The notes under the pieces were generated by a model. The model was not told where the DNA came from and ran no database searches. It saw nothing but the letters and a program-made list of their open reading frames with translations. Shown here in pieces: positions 7,784-17,044 of a DNA stretch of 64,000 bases (position 1 is its first letter; each line of letters starts with the position of its first letter). The DNA comes from Flavobacterium sp. (lineage in GTDB: Bacteria; Bacteroidota; Bacteroidia; Flavobacteriales; Flavobacteriaceae), in the NCBI RefSeq assembly GCF_025352425.1, contig NZ_JANXTI010000039.1, forward strand, positions 39,610 to 103,609, read 5' to 3'. Made by a program: the position numbers and the translations under genes.

Positions 7784-9091
7784 TTAGTTTTCGTTTTTCC
7801 AATTTAATCTGTCCTGTTGGTTATATTGCCAAGGTGCGCCGTTGTTTTCAATATTGGTCATCATCGCGTTTAACGACTGTGGCGCCGCACTTTGTTCCAT
7901 TACCAAATAGCGTCTCATATCCATGATAATTGACAACGGACTTATATTTACCGGACATTCTTCCACACAGGCATTGCAGGATGTGCAAGCCCAAAGTTCT
8001 TCCGGCGTAATGTAGTCATTCAGTAATGCTTTATTATCAGGAACAAAAACTCCTTTATTACTATCTATATTTCTTCCAACCTCTTCCAGTCTGTCACGCG
8101 TATCCATCATGATTTTACGTGGCGACAGTTTTTTGCCGGTTATATTTGCCGGGCATGCCGATGTACAACGACCACATTCTGTACAGGTATACGCATTCAG
8201 CAATTGTACCCAATTCAAATCCTGCACGTCAGAAGCGCCAAATTTCTGCGGAACCGAACTAGCATCAACAGGCTGTGCAGCAAAAGGATCAGCATTGGGA
8301 TCCATCATCAATTTTACTTCTTTGGTAACACTTTCGAGATTGTCGAATTGTCCTTTTGGATGCAAATCCGCGAAATACGTGTTAGGGAAAGCTAAAAGAA
8401 TATGTAAATGTTTTGAATAATATAAATAATTCAGGAACACTAAAATTCCGGTGATATGCAGCCACCAGGCAATCATTTCAATAGCTTCGACCTGGGCAAT
8501 ATCTAATGCGGAAAACCAAGGATTGATATACTGTGAAATTACGTTTCCGGAATTCAGGTGCTGAAAATGCAAATCGGTTGCGTTCATAATCAGAAACAAG
8601 GACATCAAAACTATTTCGAAATACAAAATCGTATCCGCATCTCTTTTAGGCGCACCTTTCAAATCGGAACTGGCAAAACGTTTCAGTCGTATAATATTTC
8701 TTCGAATCCAGAAAACAATTACAGCTATTAAAACTAAAACCGCCAATATTTCAAACGAACCTATAAGAAATCCATAAAATCCTCCCAAAAAAGAGAATAT
8801 CCTATGCGTTCCCAAAAGCCCGTCAATCATGATTTCTAAAACCTCCAGATTGATGATGATGAAACCGGCATATACTATAATATGAAGAAATCCGGCAACC
8901 GGCCTTTTTATCATTTTGGATTGTCCTAAAGCAATCATCGCCATATTTGCCCAGCGTGCTGATGGATTATCATTACGATTAACATCATGTCCCAGATTGA
9001 TATTGCGTTTTAGCTTCTTTACGTTTTTAGCAAAAAAACCAATTCCCAAAATGAGGATGATAGCAAAAAGTATGTTGTCGATATACATCAT
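7784..9091 (-). CDS. Membrane-bound 4Fe-4S protein, HdrC-like with NarI-like N-terminus
   Basis: A 435-residue protein. The N-terminal 230 residues hold about five to six membrane helices, as in respiratory cytochrome b (NarI-like) subunits. The C-terminal part carries two [4Fe-4S] ferredoxin motifs: Cys303/306/309/313 (CTECGRCTSAC) and Cys369/372/375/379 (CTSCNACVEEC). With the CCG protein at 6389 it probably forms a quinone-linked electron-transfer complex. The start is one of two adjacent ATGs (9091 or 9088). It follows the MlaD-like gene by 11 bases, so it is cotranscribed with it. Confidence 0.85.
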   Translation of the reverse strand: MMYIDNILFAIILILGIGFFAKNVKKLKRNINLGHDVNRNDNPSARWANMAMIALGQSKMIKRPVAGFLHIIVYAGFIIINLEVLEIMIDGLLGTHRIFSFLGGFYGFLIGSFEILAVLVLIAVIVFWIRRNIIRLKRFASSDLKGAPKRDADTILYFEIVLMSLFLIMNATDLHFQHLNSGNVISQYINPWFSALDIAQVEAIEMIAWWLHITGILVFLNYLYYSKHLHILLAFPNTYFADLHPKGQFDNLESVTKEVKLMMDPNADPFAAQPVDASSVPQKFGASDVQDLNWVQLLNAYTCTECGRCTSACPANITGKKLSPRKIMMDTRDRLEEVGRNIDSNKGVFVPDNKALLNDYITPEELWACTSCNACVEECPVNISPLSIIMDMRRYLVMEQSAAPQSLNAMMTNIENNGAPWQYNQQDRLNWKNEN

Positions 9092-9102
9092 TGGCTTACG
9101 TT

Positions 9103-10062
9103 TTACTTCTTTTTGATAGTATCGTTTACCGGGCCTTTATACGGTTTGTTTTTCTTTCCGAAAAGGGAAACATTTACATAACGCGTTGGATTCAAACGAA
9201 AATCTTGTAGTAACAGTTCTAATTCTTTGGATGATTTGGATAAGTTGGCATACATAGTTTCGTCTTTGGCAAGCTTTCCAAGAGTCCCTTTCCCAGCTTG
9301 GACATCTGCCATGATTTTATCAACGCTAGCTAATGTTTTTTCGAGTTTTTTGACAGTTTTACCAATATTTGCATTGGATAAAGAATCAGCCATTTTTGAG
9401 AAATTAGCCGAAGCCTTATCTACATTTGTCAATGCCGAGCTGAGTTTTCCTTTATTATCTGCTAAAATTTCGTTTACCGATTTAGAAGCAACTTTGAATT
9501 CAGCTAAAGTAGCATCAAGGTTGGCAATGCTGCTTTTCAGATTTGCTTTAGTATCTGAATCCAAAATAGTATTTACATTTTTCAAAAGTACATCGGCAGA
9601 AACCACCATTTTTTCTACTTTTTCCTGAAGCGGCGTTAACCGTTCCGCAACCAAAGATGTTAAACCGGGTTTGACCTCACCGTTCAACGTCATTCCTGAA
9701 ACAGCAACCGTTTTATCTTTAAAATTAGGGGTGATCATAATTTGCTTACCGCCAATTAATCCCGGTTCATAGATAGAAGCCATACTTGATTTTGAAAAAA
9801 CGAAATCTGATTTGATTTGTAAGGACACCTCAATTTTACCTGCCGTATCCAAAAATTTGATACCGCTGACTTTTCCAACGGTAAGTCCGTTAATAGTCAC
9901 CGGTGCAGAATTAACTAAGCCTTCCACATTGTCATAATGGACGTAGAATGTTTTATAATCAGTAAGTAAATCTCTCCCTTTTAAAAAGCTATAACCCCAA
10001 ATAAATAATAAAATTGATGCAATTACTAAAATTGCTGTCTTGATTTCTCTAGTGATTCTCAA
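9103..10062 (-). CDS. MlaD/MCE-domain protein
   Basis: A 319-residue protein with one N-terminal membrane anchor (about residues 8-25), then an MCE domain (about 38-115: VEGLVNSAPVTINGLTVGKV, LIGGKQIMI) and a long Ala/Ser/Lys-rich helical region. MCE proteins carry lipids across the periplasm with an ABC transporter; the ATPase and permease genes are not in this window. It is placed between the amidase and the Fe-S gene with tight spacing. Confidence 0.9.
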   Translation of the reverse strand: MRITREIKTAILVIASILLFIWGYSFLKGRDLLTDYKTFYVHYDNVEGLVNSAPVTINGLTVGKVSGIKFLDTAGKIEVSLQIKSDFVFSKSSMASIYEPGLIGGKQIMITPNFKDKTVAVSGMTLNGEVKPGLTSLVAERLTPLQEKVEKMVVSADVLLKNVNTILDSDTKANLKSSIANLDATLAEFKVASKSVNEILADNKGKLSSALTNVDKASANFSKMADSLSNANIGKTVKKLEKTLASVDKIMADVQAGKGTLGKLAKDETMYANLSKSSKELELLLQDFRLNPTRYVNVSLFGKKNKPYKGPVNDTIKKK

Positions 10063-10112
10063 TGTAAAAATTTTTTGGCAAAGTTAAAATAAATAATTAA
10101 ACCTCCTTATTA

Positions 10113-11294
10113 TTATTGCTTTAATGCTTCCTGAACCGATACTTTCTTACCATTTTTGAAAGCAATTAAGAAGGCAGAGGAATATCCTTTGGCTTTGGCT
10201 TCGGATAATAATCGTTTGGCTTCCTCATAGTTGGTAGTTTCTCCGTACATATATTTGTATAGATTTCCTTCCGAAGCAATGGAAATATTACTCAAACCAT
10301 TGAAATTAGCTGGAACTGGCTCCAATTTTTTTCCACTTGCCGATAGCTGGACTTTGAATGATGCAATTCCGGAGGTTATAACTTCTGGTTTGGTCTCCGG
10401 TTTTGGTTCTTGCTTTAGTTCCGGTTTTTTAACTTCAGGAGCTTTCACCGTTGGTTTTTTTACAATGGAATCAGGCACTTTTACAGGTTCCATTTTTTGC
10501 GATGGTTTAATCATTGTATCATTGTCACTAGCACCAAAATATTCTTTTTTGTAACTGATAATCGCATCGGCTATAGATTCTGCAATTTCCTGCTGACCGT
10601 CTTCTGAGTCTAATTTTGAACCTTCAGCCTGATTGGAAATAAAACCCATTTCTATCAAAACCCTTGGCATGTAGGCTTTATGCAAAACCATGTAGGGCGC
10701 CTGCTTTACACCACGGCTTTTTTTGCCTAACTGAATAAATTGTCCTTGCACCTTTCCTGCCAAAGCGATACTCTGATCTAAATATAACTCCTGTGCCATA
10801 ATGATTCCGGCGAATGACTCGGGAGATTTTGGATCAAAACCTTCATATTTCTGCTTATAATCCTTCTCCAATGTTACAACAGAGTTCTCACGTTTTGCCG
10901 CTTCGAGATTGGAAGCATTTTTTGACATACCCATTACATAAGTTTCACAGCCATCTGCAGCATTGTTCGGATTGGCATTACAGTGTATCGACACAAAAAT
11001 ATCGGCATCAGCCCTGTTGGCAATATTAGCGCGTTCCACCAAATCAATAAACTGATCTCCTTTTCTGGTATAGATTACTTCGATACCGGAATTTTTTTCT
11101 AATAACTTACCCACTTTCAACACTACTGCCAAAGCGATGTTTTTTTCAATATGTCCGTGATATACAGCACCATAATCATGATCTCCATGACCGGCATCAA
11201 GGGTGACCTTGAATTTTGATTGCGCATAGCTTTGCGAAATGATAAAGAAGAAAGATAACGTTAGTAGAACTTTGCTGTATCTATAAGTATTCAT
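10113..11294 (-). CDS. N-acetylmuramoyl-L-alanine amidase (Amidase_3) with SPOR-like C-terminus
   Basis: A 393-residue exported enzyme (signal peptide ending near SYAQ, residue 25) that cleaves the amide bond between MurNAc and the stem peptide. Zinc ligands are His36 (DAGHGD), Glu50 (HIEKN) and His104 (SIHCNA); the catalytic Glu is in RVLIEMGF. After a Lys/Pro/Glu-rich linker (about 250-310), residues 315-393 resemble a SPOR peptidoglycan-binding domain (FKVQLSASGKK, YKYMYGETTNYEEAKRLL). It is the first gene of the leftward envelope cluster and diverges from lptD. Confidence 0.9.
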   Translation of the reverse strand: MNTYRYSKVLLTLSFFFIISQSYAQSKFKVTLDAGHGDHDYGAVYHGHIEKNIALAVVLKVGKLLEKNSGIEVIYTRKGDQFIDLVERANIANRADADIFVSIHCNANPNNAADGCETYVMGMSKNASNLEAAKRENSVVTLEKDYKQKYEGFDPKSPESFAGIIMAQELYLDQSIALAGKVQGQFIQLGKKSRGVKQAPYMVLHKAYMPRVLIEMGFISNQAEGSKLDSEDGQQEIAESIADAIISYKKEYFGASDNDTMIKPSQKMEPVKVPDSIVKKPTVKAPEVKKPELKQEPKPETKPEVITSGIASFKVQLSASGKKLEPVPANFNGLSNISIASEGNLYKYMYGETTNYEEAKRLLSEAKAKGYSSAFLIAFKNGKKVSVQEALKQ

Positions 11295-11351
11295 AAGAAT
11301 GTAAAAGTTAATTTTAATTAAAACCGAAAGGGTATAAAACTAATATTTCCG

Positions 11352-11359
11352 TATTTTTG
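11352..11359 (+). promoter_or_regulatory. Promoter -7 element of lptD (TATTTTTG)
   Basis: TATTTTTG matches TAnnTTTG. Transcription would begin around 11365, only a few bases before the TTG at 11370, which favours the later TTG at 11430 as the translation start of lptD. Confidence 0.5.
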
Positions 11360-11429
11360 ACCGAAAATATTGTTTAAGTTTGCCTCGGCAAAAATCAGGC
11401 CATATTTCTACAAAAATAGCATTAAACCT

Positions 11430-14093
11430 TTGCAAAGAAACTTATTTTATATCGTTTTTTTAACAATTTTCCTAACACTGGGAAACCTAAAAACATATTC
11501 ACAAGACTTGCCAAAAAAAACCAATTCTTTCCCGTCTAAGAATCAGGAAACTAAGCCCGTAAATGATACTTTACCTAAACCTGAACTCATCGAAGTTAAA
11601 GTAACCGATTCGCTTAAGAAAAAGCCATTGCTTGAGAGTAAGATTAAAAGAAAGGCAGTTGACTACGAAAAGTTTGACCAAAAGAAAAAGCTAATTACGC
11701 TTTACAACAAAGCCGAAGTTTATTACCAGGATATAGAACTTAAATCGGGGATTATCGTCATTGACTACAATAAAAACGAAGTCTATGCCGGAAGAATAAA
11801 AGACTCAACAGGTGCCTATACCCAAAGACCGGTTTTTAAACAAGGAAATAATGTTGTGGAGCCCGATTCAATCCGGTTTAATTATAAAACTAAAAAAGCT
11901 TTGGTCTGGAATTCAAGAACAGATCAGGGTGAGTTTAAAGTAAAGGCGGAAGTCACCAAAAAGGAAAACGACTCCGTCTACTTTATGAAAAACGCCCGTT
12001 TTACTACAGCCAAAGATATTGACGACCCCGAATATTACTTCAAGACCAATAAGGTAAAACTGGTTCCAGGGAAAAAAGTGGTGGTTGGTTTTACCAATAT
12101 GGTTATCGCTGATGTACCAACGCCACTGGCTTTACCTTTTGCCTTCTTTCCAATGACTGAAAAAGCCCGTTCCGGATTAATTATTCCGAGTTATAACGAT
12201 AGCAACACCAGAGGTTTTTCACTGCAAAACGGAGGGTATTATTTCGCGCTAAGCGATAATTACGACCTCGCGGTTTTGTGCGATTATTACACCAACGGAA
12301 GTTATGCCATGCGCTTCGAATCCTCGTGTGCTAAGAAATATAAGTTTTCTGGGAATGTAAATATCAGGATTGAGAACATTATCGAAAGTGAAAGAGGTTA
12401 TCTTGACTATAGGAGAAGTAATAATTACAACATACAATGGTCACATACTAAAGATGCTAAGTCAAACCCCAACTCTCGCTTTTCGGCTGCGGTAAACCTC
12501 GGAACTAGTAAATATTTTATCAATTCCCTTAATCAAAGTAATGTAGGTTCTCGATTGAACAATACGTTAAGTTCATCTATTTCCTATTCCAAAACATTCA
12601 ACTCAGTGCCTCAGGTAAATTTAACACTGGCAGCGACGCATTCACAAAACACAAATACAGAACAAATCAGTATGACCTTGCCAACGATGACATTAAGCGT
12701 TGACAGGATATATCCTTTTGCTCCGAAAGACGGTTTGAAAAAAGGCTTTTTTAAGAATATTAATCTGCAATATAACCTAAGAGGCGAAAACCGGATTGAG
12801 ACAACCGATTCACTTTTCTTTAAACCACAAATGTTCAGGGATGCGAGGGTTGGCTTCCAGCACAGCATTCCATTGAGTACGAATTTCAAGGTTTTTAAAT
12901 ACCTTAGTGCTACTACTTCGATGAATTACAATGAAGTGTGGTATCTAAAAACCATCAAACGTCAATTTAATCCAACACGGAACGCTGTTGTTGATACCGA
13001 TGTACAGGGATTTGATGCCTTCAGGACGTATTCATTCTCCGCCGGATTGGGAACAACTATTTATGGGACGTTTAATTTCGGTGAAACCAAAAAAATAAAG
13101 GCAATCAGACACGTGATGCGCCCGAATGTTTCTTATAGCTACACACCAAGTTTTTCGAAATACTATGACACCTACGACGCTGACGGAAGCGGAACCATGA
13201 TAAAAGAGTACACGCGGTTCGACAAGGGGATTTTTGGCGCACCGGGAAAAAATATGTCCAATAATTTAGGTTTCAATTTGAGTAATACGTTTGAAGCCAA
13301 AGTAACCGACAAGGATTCAACCAAAACAGAACCGAGGAAAGTAATGTTGCTGAACAATTTGAATTTCTCGACAAGTTATGATATTACAGCCGATTCCTTA
13401 AAATGGTCACCTATGCGCGTTAGTGGCGGAACACAATTCTTCAAACAGAAAATGAATGTCAATTTTGGTATGACACTCGACCCCTATGCCATAAGCAATT
13501 CCGGAAAACGAATCAATACCTGGAACATTGACAACGGTGGAAGTTTGTTCAGAATGACCAGTGCCAATATGACTTTGAATTATGCTTTTTCAAGTAAGGA
13601 TCTTGAGGATGGCGAAAAGAAAAATACACAGGGAGAAAGAAACGGTGGCCGTGAGGATGACTTATTCGGAAGCAATACCGATTTAAGCGACAGGCGGCAA
13701 AGCCAGTTTAAGGAGGATGCCACCGAATCGGAACCCCCCACGGAATTCTTTAAATACAAACTCCCCTGGGATATGAACCTCGCCTATTCGCTGACGTTTT
13801 CCAATAATAACCGCGAGAAGAAAATAACCGGAAACTCGGTGATGGTTTCCATGAATACCGATTTGACGCCCAAATGGAAAATTGGCGTTTCTACAGGCTA
13901 TGATTTTGTACAGAAAGGCGTTACCTTTACGCAGCTTCGGTTTGAAAGGGATTTGCTGAGCTGGCGAATGGACTTCAACTGGGTACCTTTTGGAGATAAC
14001 CCCTATTGGGGATTCTTCATCGGAATAAAAGCAGGAGTTTTGAGCGATATCAAATGGGATAAACGAAACCAGACGGACCGGACTTTGAAATAG
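11430..14093 (+). CDS. lptD: LPS-assembly protein LptD
   Basis: About 887 residues. A signal peptide (MQRNLFYIVFLTIFLTLGN ... SQ) is followed by an OstA/LptA-like periplasmic domain (about 60-230, KKKLITLYNKAEVYYQDIELKSG) and a long beta-barrel region rich in alternating aromatic strands, as in the Bacteroidota LptD family. It inserts LPS into the outer leaflet of the outer membrane together with LptE. No ATG precedes the signal peptide. TTG 11430 gives a clean signal peptide; TTG 11370 would add 20 residues, but lies almost at the predicted transcription start. The short spacer to ridA carries a hairpin. Confidence 0.85.
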   Translation: MQRNLFYIVFLTIFLTLGNLKTYSQDLPKKTNSFPSKNQETKPVNDTLPKPELIEVKVTDSLKKKPLLESKIKRKAVDYEKFDQKKKLITLYNKAEVYYQDIELKSGIIVIDYNKNEVYAGRIKDSTGAYTQRPVFKQGNNVVEPDSIRFNYKTKKALVWNSRTDQGEFKVKAEVTKKENDSVYFMKNARFTTAKDIDDPEYYFKTNKVKLVPGKKVVVGFTNMVIADVPTPLALPFAFFPMTEKARSGLIIPSYNDSNTRGFSLQNGGYYFALSDNYDLAVLCDYYTNGSYAMRFESSCAKKYKFSGNVNIRIENIIESERGYLDYRRSNNYNIQWSHTKDAKSNPNSRFSAAVNLGTSKYFINSLNQSNVGSRLNNTLSSSISYSKTFNSVPQVNLTLAATHSQNTNTEQISMTLPTMTLSVDRIYPFAPKDGLKKGFFKNINLQYNLRGENRIETTDSLFFKPQMFRDARVGFQHSIPLSTNFKVFKYLSATTSMNYNEVWYLKTIKRQFNPTRNAVVDTDVQGFDAFRTYSFSAGLGTTIYGTFNFGETKKIKAIRHVMRPNVSYSYTPSFSKYYDTYDADGSGTMIKEYTRFDKGIFGAPGKNMSNNLGFNLSNTFEAKVTDKDSTKTEPRKVMLLNNLNFSTSYDITADSLKWSPMRVSGGTQFFKQKMNVNFGMTLDPYAISNSGKRINTWNIDNGGSLFRMTSANMTLNYAFSSKDLEDGEKKNTQGERNGGREDDLFGSNTDLSDRRQSQFKEDATESEPPTEFFKYKLPWDMNLAYSLTFSNNNREKKITGNSVMVSMNTDLTPKWKIGVSTGYDFVQKGVTFTQLRFERDLLSWRMDFNWVPFGDNPYWGFFIGIKAGVLSDIKWDKRNQTDRTLK

Positions 14094-14097
14094 TTGT

Positions 14098-14161
14098 CAG
14101 TTGTCGGTTTTCAATTCTCAATTTAATTAACCGATAACAGATAACCGAAAACTGACAACCG
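14098..14161. repeat. Imperfect inverted repeat after lptD
   Basis: CAGTTGTCGGTTTTC (14098-14112) pairs with GAAAACTGACAACCG (14147-14161), 13 of 15 bases. The spacer is built from variants of ATAACCGATAAC. It begins five bases after the lptD stop codon and fills the lptD-ridA gap. Confidence 0.6.
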
Positions 14162-14181
14162 ATAACTAATAACAAATAATC

Positions 14182-14562
14182 ATGAAAAAAATAATATACA
14201 CAGACAAAGCCCCCGCCCAAATAGGTCCCTACAATCAGGCGGTTTTGATTGGCAACACCCTTTATACTTCAGGGCAGATAGCACTGCATCCTGTAACGAT
14301 GGAATTGGTTCTTGACGATATAGAAACCGAAACCAAACAGGTCATGGAAAACATGAAAGCCGTTCTCCAAGCTGCCGACATGGACTTTGACAACGTAGTA
14401 AAAACGACCATCTTTATTATGAATATGGGCGACTTTGCCCGTATCAATAACGTTTACGGAAGTTACTTTGACGAGCGGACTGCGCCGGCAAGGGAAACCG
14501 TTCAGGTGGCAGGTTTACCAAAAGGCGTGAATGTTGAGATTTCGATGACAGCTGTGAAATAA
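14182..14562 (+). CDS. ridA: RidA family reactive-intermediate deaminase
   Basis: A 126-residue protein of canonical RidA/YjgF length. It shows GPYNQAV near the N-terminus, LYTSGQIAL, the conserved ARETVQV with Arg104, and the terminal GVNVEISMTAV with Glu119. RidA hydrolyses reactive enamines and imines such as 2-aminoacrylate to keto acids and ammonia, protecting PLP enzymes. It lies between lptD and the antiporter and is probably transcribed with them or from the hairpin-bearing spacer. Confidence 0.92.
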   Translation: MKKIIYTDKAPAQIGPYNQAVLIGNTLYTSGQIALHPVTMELVLDDIETETKQVMENMKAVLQAADMDFDNVVKTTIFIMNMGDFARINNVYGSYFDERTAPARETVQVAGLPKGVNVEISMTAVK

Positions 14563-14606
14563 GTGACAGTTATTGGTTCTCAGTTGTCAGTTTTTAATTT
14601 TAACTA

Positions 14607-14662
14607 ACAGACAACACATAACAGACAACACATAACAGACAACAGAAAACAGACAACAGAAA
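14607..14662. repeat. Four tandem copies of a 14-bp unit
   Basis: ACAGACAACACATA twice (14607-14634) and then ACAGACAACAGAAA twice (14635-14662). It directly precedes the antiporter start, and partly complementary CAGTTGTCAG lies just upstream (about 14581), so the leader could fold. Confidence 0.8.
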
Positions 14663-14675
14663 ACCAACACCAACA

Positions 14676-16256
14676 ATGCTAAACAGCTTCCCCTTCTACC
14701 TAATCCTCATCTTCGCCATTGTCTTTATTATGATGATTGCCGATAAGATTAAGGTGGCCTACCCTATCCTATTGATTGTTGCGGGATTACTGATTAGCTT
14801 TATTCCGGGGATTCCCAACATAAAAATAAATCCGGAGTTTATATTTTTAATCTTCCTCCCACCGCTGCTTTATGAAGCAGCCTGGGCAATCTCATGGAAA
14901 GAACTGTGGCACTGGCGTCGGATTATATTAAGCTTCGCCTTTGTGGTGGTATTCCTGACCGCCTTTACTGTTGCCCTGGTGGCGGACTATTTTATACCCG
15001 GTTTCGGACTCGCGCTGGGCTTTTTGTTAGGCGGTATTGTTTCCCCTCCCGATGCGGTGAGTGCGGGTGCCATCTTAAAGTTTGTAAAGGTCCCACGAAC
15101 TATATCTTCCATACTCGAAGGGGAAAGCCTTTTAAATGATTCTTCCTCACTTATTATCTTTAGGTTTTCCTTAGTGGCGGTAAGCACCACCCAGTTTATC
15201 TTTTCGAAAGCAGTTTTTAGTTTCTCCTGGATGGTTCTTGGCGGTATTGCTATTGGGCTGCTGATTGGACTGATCTTTATGAAACTACACAAATACCTTC
15301 CTACCGATGCCAATATGGATATTGTCTTCACCCTCGTAATGCCTTACATTATTTATCTAACCGCAGAGGAAGCCCATTGTTCGGGAGTATTGTCTGTGGT
15401 GAGTGCGGGGCTTTATTTATCCAACAACCGGCATTCCTTCCTGTCGAGTGCCTCTCGGGTCAGGGGCTATAATGTGTGGCAGAGCCTTATTTTTGTGCTG
15501 AATGGACTGGTATTTACGTTAATTGGGCTTTCGCTCCCCGCCGTCACCGCCGGACTTGAAAAGGAAGGCGTGAGCTTTAACTCTGCGATTGGTTATGGTA
15601 TGTTGGTTACACTGGTTTTAGTCGTAGTAAGGATGCTGGCAGCTTACGGAGGGGTAATCACTACTTTGATGATACGTAAGTTTATCCCGGTAGCTGATTC
15701 GGCTAAGCCCGAAATAAAAGGGCCGTTTATCATTGGCTGGACGGGAATGCGTGGCGTGGTATCTTTGGCAGCAGCCTTATCGATTCCCGAATACTTAAAT
15801 AATGGAAATCCATTCCCGCAACGGAACCTTATTCTATTTATCACTTTTGTGGTAATACTGCTTACATTGATTTTGCAGGGATTAACGCTGCCCTACTTCA
15901 TACGCAGGCTGGAGATGATGACCCCAGAACAGGAAGCCGAAGAGCAACAGCAATACAAACTTATAAAATACGAAATGGCTGCATTCGCACTCGAGCAGCT
16001 AAAAGACCAATATGGAAAGGCATTAGAAGAACAGCCACTACTGCAGAAAATAGCTGACAAATGGGAAGCCAGTAAAATGCTTACCGAGGACACCGAAATG
16101 ACCGCCGATGGTAAAATCATCTACCTCAACATCCTGCGCAAACAACGGAAATGGTTACTGCAAAAGAACCGGAAGGATGGGAATCTGGACGAGGGAATCG
16201 TTCGCCGCCATTTGCATCAATTGGATATGGAGGAGGAAAAAGTACGGCATTTGTAA
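14676..16256 (+). CDS. Na+/H+ antiporter, CPA1 family
   Basis: A 526-residue inner-membrane protein with about 12 membrane segments to residue 415 and a charged cytoplasmic tail. Family hallmarks are SPPDAVSAGAIL (Asp126) and EGESLLNDSSSLI (Asn154-Asp155), which carry the ion-binding acidic residue, plus GWTGMRGVVSLAAALS. It exchanges Na+ (or K+/Li+) for H+ for pH and salt homeostasis. The leader holds tandem 14-bp repeats, and the stop codon runs directly into a heptamer repeat. By eye its codon usage looks richer in G and C than that of its neighbours. Confidence 0.9.
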   Translation: MLNSFPFYLILIFAIVFIMMIADKIKVAYPILLIVAGLLISFIPGIPNIKINPEFIFLIFLPPLLYEAAWAISWKELWHWRRIILSFAFVVVFLTAFTVALVADYFIPGFGLALGFLLGGIVSPPDAVSAGAILKFVKVPRTISSILEGESLLNDSSSLIIFRFSLVAVSTTQFIFSKAVFSFSWMVLGGIAIGLLIGLIFMKLHKYLPTDANMDIVFTLVMPYIIYLTAEEAHCSGVLSVVSAGLYLSNNRHSFLSSASRVRGYNVWQSLIFVLNGLVFTLIGLSLPAVTAGLEKEGVSFNSAIGYGMLVTLVLVVVRMLAAYGGVITTLMIRKFIPVADSAKPEIKGPFIIGWTGMRGVVSLAAALSIPEYLNNGNPFPQRNLILFITFVVILLTLILQGLTLPYFIRRLEMMTPEQEAEEQQQYKLIKYEMAAFALEQLKDQYGKALEEQPLLQKIADKWEASKMLTEDTEMTADGKIIYLNILRKQRKWLLQKNRKDGNLDEGIVRRHLHQLDMEEEKVRHL

Positions 16257-16302
16257 AAAGAACAAAGAACAAAGAACAAAGAACAAAGAACAAAGAACAA
16301 AG
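16257..16302. repeat. Six tandem AAAGAAC heptamers
   Basis: Six complete AAAGAAC units (16257-16298) plus AAAG start on the base after the TAA of the antiporter gene. Unit length 7 is not a multiple of 3, so slippage that removed the stop codon would change the C-terminus. Confidence 0.9.
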
Positions 16303-16408
16303 GCCCGAGGCAAAGCCTAATTATATGGAGTGCAGCGTAATAAAGAAATCTCCAAAAACAGAATTTGCTTTAAATTAGTTTTATTTTGTATCAAAAATTA
16401 TTTCTTTG

Positions 16409-17023
16409 TTATCTCTTTCTGAATCCACAAAACTGAAAATTTTGTATGGTATCGAAAGGAGTTGTATGATTTTCTGTGAAAGATTTCACAGCTTGAAAAC
16501 TTTGGTTAAAAGTTTGCTTCATCGTATTTTCTGAATATTGTTTAATTTCCAAACCGCTACATTTTAAAGGTCCGTTTTCCGAAAAAGTGCCTAATAGAAA
16601 ATTCCCGTTTTGATTTATTGAATTCCCAATGATAGCAACATATTTATTGATACTTTCCTCTTCTGTTAAGAAATGAAAAACGGCTCTGTCGTGCCAAAAA
16701 TCAAATGTTACCTTGGGTATGAATTCCGTAATATCAGAAACTATCCAATGTACTTTATCCGCTTTGCTTCCCAACCGTTTTTTTACTCTTTCCAAAGCAC
16801 ATTCTGAAATATCCAATACCCAAATATTCTCATATCCTTTTTCTAACAATGCATCAACCAAATTACTCTCGCCACCACCAACATCAATAATGTTGGCGGT
16901 TTTAGATAAGTTCAAATTGTCTAAATAATCCATAGAAGTTTTTGGATATTTCTGTGTCCAACTGACTTCATAGGGTTGTTTTGTAGCAAAAACATTTTCC
17001 CAATGTGATTTATTATTTTCCAT
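16409..17023 (-). CDS. Class I SAM-dependent methyltransferase
   Basis: A 204-residue protein with SAM-binding motif I NIIDVGGGESNL (about 45-55), an acidic end of strand 2 (IWVLDIS), and FDFWHDRAVFHFLTEEE around motif IV. This resembles small methyltransferases of the Methyltransf_12/25 type, often linked to thiol, metal or metalloid detoxification. The substrate is unknown. It marks the left end of a patch with several broken genes, so it may be a recent arrival. Confidence 0.8.
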   Translation of the reverse strand: MENNKSHWENVFATKQPYEVSWTQKYPKTSMDYLDNLNLSKTANIIDVGGGESNLVDALLEKGYENIWVLDISECALERVKKRLGSKADKVHWIVSDITEFIPKVTFDFWHDRAVFHFLTEEESINKYVAIIGNSINQNGNFLLGTFSENGPLKCSGLEIKQYSENTMKQTFNQSFQAVKSFTENHTTPFDTIQNFQFCGFRKR

Positions 17024-17044
17024 AATTACTATAACATAATTTAA

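Noticed and set aside
9227..9628. 133-codon plus-strand frame antisense to the MlaD-like gene
   Set aside because: Low-complexity Ser/Phe/Ala composition mirrors the helical Ala/Ser/Lys coding on the other strand; a shadow of the real gene.
16257..16302. Heptamer array considered as a phase-variation tract within a gene
   Set aside because: It lies wholly after the stop codon, so unit loss or gain does not shift a reading frame; kept only as a repeat.
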